17,122 nucleotides of DNA from an uncultured Treponema sp. (lineage in GTDB: Bacteria > Spirochaetota > Spirochaetia > Treponematales > Treponemataceae), in the NCBI GenBank assembly GCA_910584475.1, contig CAJUBD010000032.1, forward strand, positions 1 to 17,122. Direction: 5' to 3'. A program made the position numbers and the translations under genes. Shown one piece after another: positions 7,631-14,236 of the stretch. The notes under the pieces were generated by a model. The model was not told the DNA's origin. It did no database searches and worked only from the letters and a program-made list of their open reading frames with translations. The stretch's first letter is position 1; each line of letters starts with the position of its first letter.

Positions 7631-8458
7631 TCATTTTCTCTCCCACAAAAAGAATTCCTGCATCGCGTCCTTGTCTCGAATCGGAATGACGGCTTTTTCC
7701 TCCACGGGGCGCTTTTGGTATTTTAGGCTCAAGTCGGTCACAAAATGCGGCAGGGTCGAGTTGCGCGTGATTTCCTCAAGCTCGGATTTGCTGTTTTGAA
7801 TTATGAAACGAGACGATGGAAGGTTTCTCCTGTGCACATCGTCCCAAAATCCGATTCCAGAGGCAACGATAAACGTTTCCCCGTCCATCTCGGAAAACGA
7901 AAGCGACTTCTTTTGCGCAAGACGATGACTTTTTGGAAGCGAAAAGAAAAGGCGCTCCTCGCAGATTTTTCGTGAGGAAAAACTTTGCGAATGCCGCGCG
8001 TCGCTTTCCGCCGCGAACGAAAAAATTGCCCGATTGAACTTTCCGCCCTCGAATTGCCGCAGAAGCTCTGTTTCGTCCAGAATTTGAAATTCGATTTTTC
8101 GCCCGTCAAAATCATCGCTCGGGTTTTCCTTGAGAAACCAAATCGGCGCGGGCGCGACGCTTCCAATGACGATGGCGCGGCTTTGCCTTTCCAAAAGCGA
8201 AAGGCTTTCCCGCATTTCCTCTGAAAGCGCGATTATTTTTTCCGCATAGCCGACGGCCGCGAGTCCCACTTCGTTCAGCGAGATTTTGTTTTTCGCGCGG
8301 TCGAACAGCGTCACGCCAAGCTCGTCCTCGAGAAGCTGCATCGAGCGGGTGAGCGCGGAGGGAGAGACGGCGAGCTCTTCAGACGCGGCGAGCATCGTCC
8401 TGTTCTTCGCGATGGCAACAAGATTTTTCAGCAGGCGGATTTCAGGAATTTCTGTCAT
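7631..8458 (-). CDS. LysR-family transcriptional regulator, likely controller of the hydrolase/cupin/flavodoxin block
   Basis: A 275-residue LTTR. The N-terminal winged helix-turn-helix is clear: LLKNLVAIAKNRTMLAAS-EELAVSPSALTRSMQLLEDELGVTLFDR, residues about 8-54, followed by the linker helix and a two-lobe effector domain from about residue 85. These proteins bind T-N11-A operators as tetramers and respond to a small ligand, typically activating a divergent operon and repressing themselves. ATG 8458 places the protein start five residues before the HTH helix, as usual for the family. A GTG at 8494 would add 12 residues and overlap the operator at 8492-8514, so I prefer 8458. No strong ribosome binding site is visible. 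The gene diverges from the leader ORF/hydrolase genes on the right. The effector cannot be deduced. Confidence 0.9.
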   Translation of the reverse strand: MTEIPEIRLLKNLVAIAKNRTMLAASEELAVSPSALTRSMQLLEDELGVTLFDRAKNKISLNEVGLAAVGYAEKIIALSEEMRESLSLLERQSRAIVIGSVAPAPIWFLKENPSDDFDGRKIEFQILDETELLRQFEGGKFNRAIFSFAAESDARHSQSFSSRKICEERLFFSLPKSHRLAQKKSLSFSEMDGETFIVASGIGFWDDVHRRNLPSSRFIIQNSKSELEEITRNSTLPHFVTDLSLKYQKRPVEEKAVIPIRDKDAMQEFFLWERK

Positions 8459-8491
8459 GCGATAATCATAGCAAAAAGGCGCAAAATTGTC

Positions 8492-8514
8492 CACATTGCG
8501 TTTTGCGCAATGTG
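8492..8514. promoter_or_regulatory. Putative LysR operator, 9-bp inverted repeat
   Basis: CACATTGCG at 8492-8500 and CGCAATGTG at 8506-8514 are perfect arms around TTTTG. T at 8497 and A at 8509 satisfy the T-N11-A LTTR consensus. The centre (8503) is about 65 bases upstream of the transcription start expected from TATAAT at 8556-8561, the classical LTTR recognition position. It also lies beside the start of the regulator's own gene, where binding would allow autorepression. Confidence 0.65.
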
Positions 8515-8532
8515 CGTTGAAAAAGTTCTAAT

Positions 8533-8561
8533 ATACAAAAGGTAACCGAGTTCGCTATAAT
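8533..8561 (+). promoter_or_regulatory. Rightward promoter with perfect -10 and poor -35
   Basis: TATAAT lies at 8556-8561. The hexamer 17 bases upstream (ATACAA, 8533-8538) is a poor -35, as expected for an activator-dependent promoter. It would drive a long leader through the repeat at 8582-8705 into the leader ORF and hydrolase gene. Confidence 0.55.
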
Positions 8562-8581
8562 TTGATTTATGAACTGACAAT

Positions 8582-8705
8582 GCGTTAGGGATTGGAGGGG
8601 CGAGCCATGGGCGAGTTCCGAAGCGACCGACGGGAGCGAAGGAATGGAGCACGGATGCGCGGAACCCCGAAAAGCCCGACCCGAGCGAAAGCGAGGGGAA
8701 CGCCC
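8582..8705. repeat. Intergenic repeat element, GCGTT...AACGC ends
   Basis: This GC-rich block begins GCGTTAGGGA and ends GGAACGCCC, with inverted termini GCGTT/AACGC and internal GAGCGAA motifs. A shorter element at 9904-9977 has the same termini in the opposite orientation. It lies between promoter and gene, so it would be transcribed in the 5' leader. It contains no coding sequence that I can support. Confidence 0.6.
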
Positions 8706-8732
8706 AAACTTTTCAAAACTTTTAAGGAGTGT

Positions 8733-8801
8733 ATGAAAATGAACGCACAAATGGAGTGTTCGTTTTCACTTCCAAAACACCTTTTTAGGAGGAAATTATG
8801 A
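8733..8801 (+). CDS. 22-residue leader ORF overlapping the hydrolase start
   Basis: ATG 8733 is preceded by AAGGAG at 8724-8729 and opens a frame of 22 codons (MKMNAQMECSFSLPKHLFRR, then KL), stopping with TGA at 8799-8801. That stop overlaps ATG 8798 of the next gene as ATGA. The strong AGGAGG (8787-8792) serving the hydrolase lies inside this ORF. The product is basic and not recognisable. The arrangement suggests translational coupling or a regulatory leader peptide rather than a functional protein. It could also be chance, given the short length. Confidence 0.45.
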   Translation: MKMNAQMECSFSLPKHLFRRKL

Positions 8802-9893
8802 GAAAATCTGTTTTGGCATGCGCCGTCGCGCTTTCACTTTCCGCATCGACTTTCGCGGCGGAAAACGGGATTCGCTTCAAGGAGGTGAAGAAGATGAAAA
8901 GCCACAACTCAAATCCGTGGGGGCTGGTCTATGCGGGCGCAATCGAAAAGAACGAGGCGGGCAAAGTGAACATCCGCTCGGTGCGCTACCATTTGAACGG
9001 AATCGAAATCGCGGCGAATGTCTACACGCCGGCGGGCTACGATGCGAAGTCGGACAAAAAGTATCCCGCGATTGTCGTCGCCCATCCGAACGGCGGCGTG
9101 AAGGAACAAGTGGCGGGACTGTTCGCGCAAAGACTGGCGGAGGCCGGCTACATCACCGTGGCGGCGGACGCATCGTACCAGGGAGCGAGCGGCGGATTCC
9201 CCCGCCACACCGACAAGCCCGCCTTCCGAATCAATGACATTCACGGAATGGTCGATTTCATCTCGAATTTCCCCGGGGTGGATTCATCAAGAATCGGCGC
9301 ACTCGGAATCTGCGGCGGAGGCGGATACACCTTGGGCGCGGCGCAAAGCGACAAGCGAATCAAGGCGGTCGCGACGCTCTCAATGTTCAACTCGGGACGC
9401 GTACGCAGAAATGGATTTCAGGATTCCCAAATCGCGACAATCCAGGAGCGGCTCAAGGAGGCGAGCGAGGCGCGGGCGGCGGAAGGCACGCGGAGAGGAT
9501 GCGCCGCTCACGGGAGGAGGCATGGAGAGCATGACGGACGAGGATGCCCGAAAGCTGCCGTTCCCGCTTTACCGCGACGGGGTCTTCTATTATTTCCGCA
9601 CGCACGCCCATCCCAACTCCACATTCCTCTACACCACATCAAGCCTCCTCGACTTGATGAGCTGGGACGCGACCGACAGAATGGACTTGATAGACCAGCC
9701 GCTTTTGATGGTTTGTGGAAGTTCCGCCGACACGCGCTATCTCACCGACGAGGCGTTTCAAAAGGCCACCGGAACGAATGACAAGGAGCTTTTTCTGATT
9801 CCCGGGGCCGAGCACATCGAAACCTACCATGTTCCAGAATATGTGGAGCAGGAAGCGGCGAAGTTCATCGAATTCTTCGGAAATAAATTGTAG
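8798..9893 (+). pseudogene. Exported dienelactone-hydrolase-like alpha/beta hydrolase, frameshifted
   Basis: The first 228 or so codons encode a Sec signal peptide (VLACAVALSLSASTFA, cleavage before AEN) and an alpha/beta hydrolase fold. A VVAHPNGG oxyanion region is followed by the nucleophile elbow GICGGG, whose nucleophile is Cys172, as in dienelactone hydrolases, not serine. Near 9483-9488 the frame shifts by one base. The remainder continues in the third frame from ARGEDAPLTGGG to the stop at 9891-9893 and supplies the acid (Asp at 9729-9731, CGSSAD) and the histidine (9813-9815, GAEH). Removing one G from GG at 9485-9486 restores a 364-residue protein with a complete Cys-Asp-His triad. 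AGGAGG at 8787-8792 fixes the start. Without repair the product ends at 9781, loses Asp and His, and would be inactive. Family: YcjY/DLH-like; substrate unknown. Confidence 0.85.
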
Positions 9894-9903
9894 TTAAAAA
9901 TAA

Positions 9904-9977
9904 GGGCGTTAGTCGTTCGCTTTGCTCACTTAACGAGTTTTCTACGAAAACTCGCAGGTCGGGCTCGTCCCTAACGC
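9904..9977. repeat. Second copy-type intergenic repeat with internal hairpin
   Basis: GGGCGTTAG at the left and CCCTAACGC at the right match the termini of the element at 8582-8705 in inverted orientation. Inside, CGAGTTTTC (9933-9941), TAC and GAAAACTCG (9945-9953) form a perfect 9-bp stem with a three-base loop. It separates the frameshifted hydrolase from the cupin gene and may act as a terminator or mRNA-end stabiliser. Confidence 0.55.
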
Positions 9978-10000
9978 GGAAAAAACACTATGGTCGAGAA

Positions 10001-10031
10001 ACTGAACTTCATTCAGTGATTGCGATATAAT
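10001..10031 (+). promoter_or_regulatory. Promoter with overlapping inverted-repeat operator upstream of the cupin gene
   Basis: TATAAT lies at 10026-10031, with CTGAAC at 10002-10007 as a weak -35 (18-base spacer). ACTGAA (10001-10006) and TTCAGT (10012-10017) are inverted arms around five bases and include T-N11-A (10003/10015). Binding there would block or remodel the -35. The arms differ from the CACATTGCG operator, so a different regulator is possible. Confidence 0.5.
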
Positions 10032-10050
10032 CCTTTTTTGGAGGTTGACT

Positions 10051-10986
10051 ATGAAAAAAACTTTTTTTGCCATCGCGGGAATTGCGGCGGCATTGACGGC
10101 ATCATTTTCAGGCTGCGCAAGCGCAAAGGGCGGAGAAGTCGTGTCGCGAGAGGGAATCACATTTCCTGTGGGGCGGCTTCTAGATTCGCCGTCGTTCATC
10201 GGGCGCGTCTATCGCACCGACATGATTGCGAATGAGGACACATTCAATTTTCCCGAGACGAACTGCATCGTGTTCGAGCCGGGAGCGCGCAGCGCATGGC
10301 ACACCCACGGCGGCATGATTGTCATGGCGGCGGAAGGAATCGGCTATTATCAGGAGGAAGGCAAGAAGGCGCAGATACTCCGGTCGGGCGATGTCGTGGA
10401 AATCCCGGAGGGAGTTCGGCATTGGCACGGAGCCGCGCCGAACAGCTACTTCAGCCAGATTGTCATCTACAATCCGCACTGGAAAGACAGCCGGAGCGCG
10501 GGCGAAATCGTCCATTTAAGCGACGAGGAGTATGCGAACCTTGACGCGGAAGAATATCCCAAAAGGACGAAAAAATATGGCGGCTTGAAGTTCAGCCGCG
10601 CGGAAAAAGGCGCGAGGCTTCCCACATTCAGCGGAGTGGCCTATGTCTCGGACCTTACGGGCGCGGAAAACACGGCGGGCGCTCCGTCCCTGCACTATGT
10701 GGCGTTCGAGTCGGGTGTTGTCAACAACTGGCACTCACACGCGGACGGACAGATTCTGATTGCGACCGACGGCATCGGCTACCACCAGATGGAAGGCGGC
10801 GAAGTGCAGGTGCTTCGTCCGGGAGATGTCGCGCTGTGTCCTCCGGGCGTGCGCCATTGGCACGGCGGAAGCAAGGGAGGGGTATTCGCCCACATCGCGG
10901 CAAACGCAAACACGAGAGCGGGTGGCGTTCAATGGTACGAGCCGATTTCAGACGAGGAATACGACGCGCTTCCAGAGGTTGAATGA
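10051..10986 (+). CDS. Bicupin lipoprotein
   Basis: A 311-residue exported protein with two cupin_2 barrels. The N-terminus is a lipoprotein signal ending SFSG-C22. The lipobox is loose (Phe at -3), acceptable in spirochaetes but weak elsewhere. Cupin 1 shows WHTH (His84, His86) and VRHWHG (His124, His126); cupin 2 shows NWHSH (His228, His230) and VRHWHG (His269, His271), so both can bind a divalent metal. The usual glutamate of motif 1 is missing in both (MIVMAAEG, QILIATDG), as in other members of this sub-branch found beside flavodoxins and hydrolases. It may be an oxygenase, isomerase or simple metal-binding sensor; no reaction can be assigned. GGAGG at 10040-10044, six bases upstream, fixes ATG 10051 over TTG 10045. 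It has its own promoter and probably starts the cupin-flavodoxin-hydrolase transcript. Confidence 0.88.
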   Translation: MKKTFFAIAGIAAALTASFSGCASAKGGEVVSREGITFPVGRLLDSPSFIGRVYRTDMIANEDTFNFPETNCIVFEPGARSAWHTHGGMIVMAAEGIGYYQEEGKKAQILRSGDVVEIPEGVRHWHGAAPNSYFSQIVIYNPHWKDSRSAGEIVHLSDEEYANLDAEEYPKRTKKYGGLKFSRAEKGARLPTFSGVAYVSDLTGAENTAGAPSLHYVAFESGVVNNWHSHADGQILIATDGIGYHQMEGGEVQVLRPGDVALCPPGVRHWHGGSKGGVFAHIAANANTRAGGVQWYEPISDEEYDALPEVE

Positions 10987-11061
10987 GATTTACGCGATGT
11001 TTGAACGGGTGGAAAGCGCACTTTTTGGAAAATGTCGGAGAGAAATATATTGGAGGAAAAA

Positions 11062-11700
11062 GTGAACATTCAGATGAAACGCGCTGCATGCGCAGTTAGT
11101 GCGGCGGCTTTATTGTCAGTGGCGGCATGTGCGCAAGGGCAATCAGAAACGGGCAACATTCAATTGAACGGCAAAAAAACTCTTGTGGTGTATTATTCCG
11201 CGACAGGAACGACAAAAGGCGTGGCGGAGAAAATCGCCAAAATCATTGGCGCGGATTTGCTCGAAATCGAGCTTGAAGAGCCGTATTCTTCCGCCGACCT
11301 CAATTGGACGAACAATAAAAGCCGCGTCTGCGTGGAGCATGAGCGGATTTTTGAGGGAAGGGCGAACGGACAGGCGACGGTGGACGGGATGAAAAAAGTC
11401 CTGCCCGGGCTCAAGAACGAAATGCCGAACTTTGCGGAATACGACACGGTTTTCGTGGGCTATCCGATTTGGTGGGGCGTTTCCGCATGGCCACTCTCTT
11501 CATTTGTAACGAAAGCGAATTTGGACAGCACAACCGTGATTCCGTTTTGCACTTCAATGAGCACGCCGCTTGGAAGAAGCGACATTTTGCTCAAAGAAAT
11601 TGCGGGCGGAAAAGAAAACTGGAAGGCGGGAAAAAGATTTGGAACGCGGGCGACGGAATCGGAAGTCAGCGCGTGGCTTTCTAAAATCGGAGTAAGATAG
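11062..11700 (+). CDS. Flavodoxin-domain lipoprotein
   Basis: A 212-residue protein with an N-terminal lipoprotein signal (VSAAALLSVAAC, Cys23 in a good lipobox) followed by a flavodoxin fold. The FMN phosphate loop SATGTT lies at residues 46-51 after the first strand TLVVYY, and the second flavin-contacting loop contains VGYPIWWGVSAWPL, the pattern of the flavodoxin_4 subfamily. Flavodoxins carry electrons one or two at a time through FMN. A lipid-anchored one would act outside the cytoplasm, which is unusual, because FMN must be supplied there. GTG 11062 is the start: GGAGG at 11052-11056 lies five bases upstream, whereas ATG 11074 is too far away. It follows the cupin gene by 75 bases and precedes the next hydrolase by 20, so these genes are probably co-transcribed. 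Confidence 0.9.
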   Translation: MNIQMKRAACAVSAAALLSVAACAQGQSETGNIQLNGKKTLVVYYSATGTTKGVAEKIAKIIGADLLEIELEEPYSSADLNWTNNKSRVCVEHERIFEGRANGQATVDGMKKVLPGLKNEMPNFAEYDTVFVGYPIWWGVSAWPLSSFVTKANLDSTTVIPFCTSMSTPLGRSDILLKEIAGGKENWKAGKRFGTRATESEVSAWLSKIGVR

Positions 11701-11720
11701 ATTTTATGGAGCATGATAAA

Positions 11721-12782
11721 ATGAACACTGTTTTGAAAACAACCGTCGCGGTACTTGCCGCAATCGCGCTTGGTTCGGCATCCTTCGCGAAGGACAAGCC
11801 GATTTCGATTTCGCGGCAAGGATTGTTTTCTTCAGGAGGAACGGTGACCGCACCTGTCCCGGGTGAATACGATGAAAAGACGAACTGGCTCGACGCGACG
11901 CGCAAAGGAACGACGGCGCATGTTGACCACGCGAATGTGTTCTTCCAAATTCCTGCGAAGGAAAAAGGTTTGCCCGTCGTCTTTTTGCACGGCTACGGAC
12001 AAAGCCGCATGGGCTGGCAGACAACGCCCGATGGACGCGAGGGATGGAGCGACTTCTTTTTGCGCGCGGGACATTCCGTTTTCCTCGTTGACCAGCCACG
12101 ACGCGGGGCGGCAGGCGCGACCGCTTCGATGACGCACGACACGATTGACACTTGGAGCGCGGACTCAAAAGACTATAAGCCTGGAGACCAAGCGTGGTAC
12201 ACGCACTTTAGAATCGGACGGGTCGCGCCCGACCGCTATGAAGGCTCGCAGTTCCCAGCGGGAGACGAGGCGCAAAACCAGTTCTTCCGACAGATGACCG
12301 TGAACACGGGAAGTTACGATGAGAAATTGTTCGGTGAAAGCCTTGGCGCGGTGCTTTCCGATGTGCGAAGGATGACGGGGAAAAAATCGGTGTATGTCAC
12401 GCACTCGCAGGGCGGACGGGTCGGCTGGCAGACACCTGCGGAAAATGTGGCGGCTATTATTGCCGTGGAGCCGGGTGGCTGCCCGGAGCGCGGAAGCGAC
12501 GCGTACAAGAAATTCCTTGAGGCGGGCGTTCCGATGCTCGTCATCTTCGGCGACTACATCGACAACGGTCCTTCCGACATTCAGTCAACATCGTTCTGGA
12601 AGAATGTTCGAGACGGTGCGAACGAGTTCGCCGAAAATTACACGGCGGACGGCGGCTTCGCGGAAGTCTATGACCTTCCCAAGATGGGAATCCACGGCAA
12701 CAGCCATTTCCTGTTCCAGGAGATGAACAACAAGGAAATCGCCGCCCTCGTGGAGGAGTGGATTGTGAGGCAAGCGAAGTGA
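11721..12782 (+). CDS. Exported alpha/beta hydrolase, esterase-713-like
   Basis: A 353-residue serine hydrolase. The signal peptide spans residues 1-23 (VLAAIALGSASFA-KDK). VVFLHGYGQSRMGW (about 86-99) carries the oxyanion loop; THSQGG places the nucleophile at Ser229; AVEPGG places the acid at Glu250; GIHGNSHF offers His329 (or His325) as the base. The SQGG/EPGG/GNSH combination is what I recall of the esterase-713 branch, where glutamate after strand 6 is the acid, rather than the usual aspartate. Its natural substrate is unknown, probably a carboxylic or lactone ester. GGAG at 11708-11711 favours ATG 11721 over ATG 11706. It is the last gene of the cupin-flavodoxin transcript, 20 bases after the flavodoxin stop and followed by hairpin repeats and a terminator. 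Confidence 0.88.
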   Translation: MNTVLKTTVAVLAAIALGSASFAKDKPISISRQGLFSSGGTVTAPVPGEYDEKTNWLDATRKGTTAHVDHANVFFQIPAKEKGLPVVFLHGYGQSRMGWQTTPDGREGWSDFFLRAGHSVFLVDQPRRGAAGATASMTHDTIDTWSADSKDYKPGDQAWYTHFRIGRVAPDRYEGSQFPAGDEAQNQFFRQMTVNTGSYDEKLFGESLGAVLSDVRRMTGKKSVYVTHSQGGRVGWQTPAENVAAIIAVEPGGCPERGSDAYKKFLEAGVPMLVIFGDYIDNGPSDIQSTSFWKNVRDGANEFAENYTADGGFAEVYDLPKMGIHGNSHFLFQEMNNKEIAALVEEWIVRQAK

Positions 12783-12797
12783 TATGCCTTTTTGTCC

Positions 12798-12970
12798 TTT
12801 GTCATTGTCGTTACGCGCGGCGCAAGCCAGGCGATTGCCCTTTGTCATTGTCGGGCGAGTTTGCAAAGCGAAACTCGTGGTCGCGTGGCGACCTGTCATT
12901 GTCGGGCGAGACCCGACAATCTGTAGCGTAAGCAGATTCCCGCATCAAGTGCGGGAATGACAGTTCGCGT
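12798..12970. repeat. Cluster of hairpin repeats (GTCATTGTCGGGC type)
   Basis: The motif TTTGTCATTGTCG occurs at 12798-12810 and 12841-12853, and GTCATTGTCGGG at 12895-12906. Four small hairpins follow one another: 12856-12862/12871-12877 (CGAGTTT/AAACTCG), 12879-12884/12888-12893 (GGTCGC/GCGACC), 12898-12906/12912-12920 (ATTGTCGGG/CCCGACAAT) and 12936-12944/12950-12958 (ATTCCCGCA/TGCGGGAAT). The type resembles REP-like dispersed elements known in many Gram-negative genomes. A further copy lies at 14056-14096. No gene is present. Confidence 0.7.
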
Positions 12971-13008
12971 GGCGATCTATCATTATTGCAATTATATTTT
13001 GGAGGTAT

Positions 13009-13045
13009 GATAAAAACGCCGCTAAAATAGCGCGGCATTTTTATC
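13009..13045. terminator. Strong intrinsic terminator
   Basis: GATAAAAACGCCGC (13009-13022) pairs with GCGGCATTTTTATC (13032-13045) with one C-A mismatch and a nine-base loop. A GC-rich upper stem above an A/T-rich base with a run of T gives terminators on both strands. It closes the transcript of the esterase and insulates the aldo/keto reductase gene at 13172. Confidence 0.75.
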
Positions 13046-13049
13046 AACT

Positions 13050-13146
13050 AAAGTTTGCGTTGCAAACTTTGTCATATACTTGTGCGCGTCGCAACAAGTT
13101 GCTTACCGCGCACACTAAAAAGCCACTCGCGAAATTGAAATTTCGC
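13050..13146 (+). promoter_or_regulatory. Structured leader of the aldo/keto reductase gene
   Basis: Three hairpins sit in series: AAAGTTTGC/GCAAACTTT (13050-13058/13062-13070, loop GTT); TGTGCGCG/CGCGCACA (13081-13088/13107-13114) enclosing GCAAC/GTTGC (13091-13095/13098-13102); and GCGAAAT/ATTTCGC (13129-13135/13140-13146). TATACT at 13075-13080 is the best -10 candidate, without a clear -35. If it is used, the last two hairpins form the 5' leader of the reductase mRNA. I do not recognise a known riboswitch class. Confidence 0.45.
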
Positions 13147-13171
13147 TCTTGACTTTTTATAGGAGAAAATT

Positions 13172-14029
13172 ATGGAATACAAAACATTGTCGAATGGCGT
13201 GAAGATGCCGATGCTTGGCTATGGCGTTTATCAAGTCACAAAAGAGGAATGCGAGAGGTGCGTTCTTGACGCGTTGAGCGTTGGCTACCGACACATTGAC
13301 ACGGCGCAAAGTTATTTCAATGAAGAGGAAGTCGGTTTGGCGATTGCGAAGTCGCTCGTTCCGAGGGAAGAAATTTTTTTGACCACGAAAGTATGGCTCG
13401 AACATTACGGCTACGAGGCGGCGAAAAAGTCGCTTGAAGCCTCGCTTGAAAAACTCAAGGTTGAATACATAGATCTCGTTTTGCTGCACCAGCCTTTTGG
13501 CGACAGTTACGGCGCATGGCGGGCGTTGGAGGAATTTTACGATGCGAAAAAAATCCGCGCGATTGGCGTTTCAAATTTTTATGTTGACCGCATGGTTGAG
13601 TTCGCGAACTTCAACCGCATCCGCCCGATGGTAAATCAAGTGGAATGCCATATTTTCAACCAGCAAAAGGTTTTGAAGGAATGGGCGAAGAAATACGACA
13701 TCGCGCTTGAAGCATGGGCGCCGTTCGGCGAGGGGCGCGGCGGAACTTTTGAAAATCCTGTCGTATGCGAAATCGGCAAAAAATATGGCAAGACCGCCGC
13801 GCAAGTTATGTTGCGCTGGAACATTCAAAACGGTGTCGTCGTGATTCCCAAGTCAACGCACATTGAGCGAATGAAAGAAAACTTCAATGTGTTCGACTTT
13901 GCGCTTTCCGCCGATGACATGGAAAAAATCGCCGCGCTCGACACGGCAAAAAGCTCATTCTTCAGCCATCAAGATCCAGAGACGATTGAAATGTTTGTCA
14001 AGATGATCGAAGGGCGCAAGGGAAAATAG
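13172..14029 (+). CDS. Cytoplasmic aldo/keto reductase, AKR5 (2,5-diketo-D-gluconate reductase-like)
   Basis: A 285-residue (beta/alpha)8 NADPH-dependent reductase. The catalytic tetrad is complete: Asp43 and Tyr48 (HIDTAQSYFN), Lys73 (TTKVW) and His106 (LLHQP). The C-terminal IPKSTHIERMKEN stretch is the NADPH 2'-phosphate/adenine-binding motif, and the protein ends with a typical AALDTAKSSFFSHQDPETI tail. Unlike the reductase at 6082 it has no signal peptide and is intact, so the two are paralogues working in different compartments. AGGAG at 13161-13165 lies six bases before ATG 13172. It is insulated on the left by a terminator and followed by a long gene-free stretch, so it is probably monocistronic. 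Likely substrates are reactive aldehydes, ketones or keto-sugars; which one cannot be read. Confidence 0.92.
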   Translation: MEYKTLSNGVKMPMLGYGVYQVTKEECERCVLDALSVGYRHIDTAQSYFNEEEVGLAIAKSLVPREEIFLTTKVWLEHYGYEAAKKSLEASLEKLKVEYIDLVLLHQPFGDSYGAWRALEEFYDAKKIRAIGVSNFYVDRMVEFANFNRIRPMVNQVECHIFNQQKVLKEWAKKYDIALEAWAPFGEGRGGTFENPVVCEIGKKYGKTAAQVMLRWNIQNGVVVIPKSTHIERMKENFNVFDFALSADDMEKIAALDTAKSSFFSHQDPETIEMFVKMIEGRKGK

Positions 14030-14055
14030 TCAAGTGCGCGTAAGCGTATGACTTT

Positions 14056-14096
14056 GCCCTTTGTCATTGTCGGGCTAGACCCGACAATCTGTAGCG
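14056..14096. repeat. Further copy of the GTCATTGTCGGGC hairpin element
   Basis: It matches the element near 12895-12928 almost base for base (GTCATTGTCGGGC, ACCCGACAATCTGTAGCG) with one loop change (CTAG for CGAG). The stem ATTGTCGGG/CCCGACAAT is preserved. A degenerate extension (TTCGACAATTTGTGGTAGAA) follows to about 14130. It lies just past the aldo/keto reductase stop. Confidence 0.7.
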
Positions 14097-14236
14097 ATAT
14101 GCGACTTCGGTTCGACAATTTGTGGTAGAAGCAGATTCCAATGGTCATTCACCCCACACATAAAAAAGCCCAAAATCGCGGATTTCACATCAAATTTTGT
14201 ACAAAAAAATCAAAAACGCGAATTTTCAGAGTTGTT

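Noticed and set aside
8592..8801. Longer 69-codon version of the leader ORF
   Set aside because: Its 5' part runs through the repeat element and is explained by that sequence; only the part from 8733 has a ribosome binding site.
8582..9977. Insertion sequence or transposon carrying the hydrolase gene
   Set aside because: No transposase and no target duplication seen; only repeat-like ends, so kept as a repeat finding rather than a mobile element call.
13007..13030. Seven-codon ORF (MIKTPLK) after GGAGG
   Set aside because: The ATG is only one base from GGAGG and the ORF lies inside the terminator stem; more likely a chance or relic ORF.
13050..13146. Known riboswitch before the aldo/keto reductase
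   Set aside because: Hairpins are present but no conserved core of a known class could be recognised.
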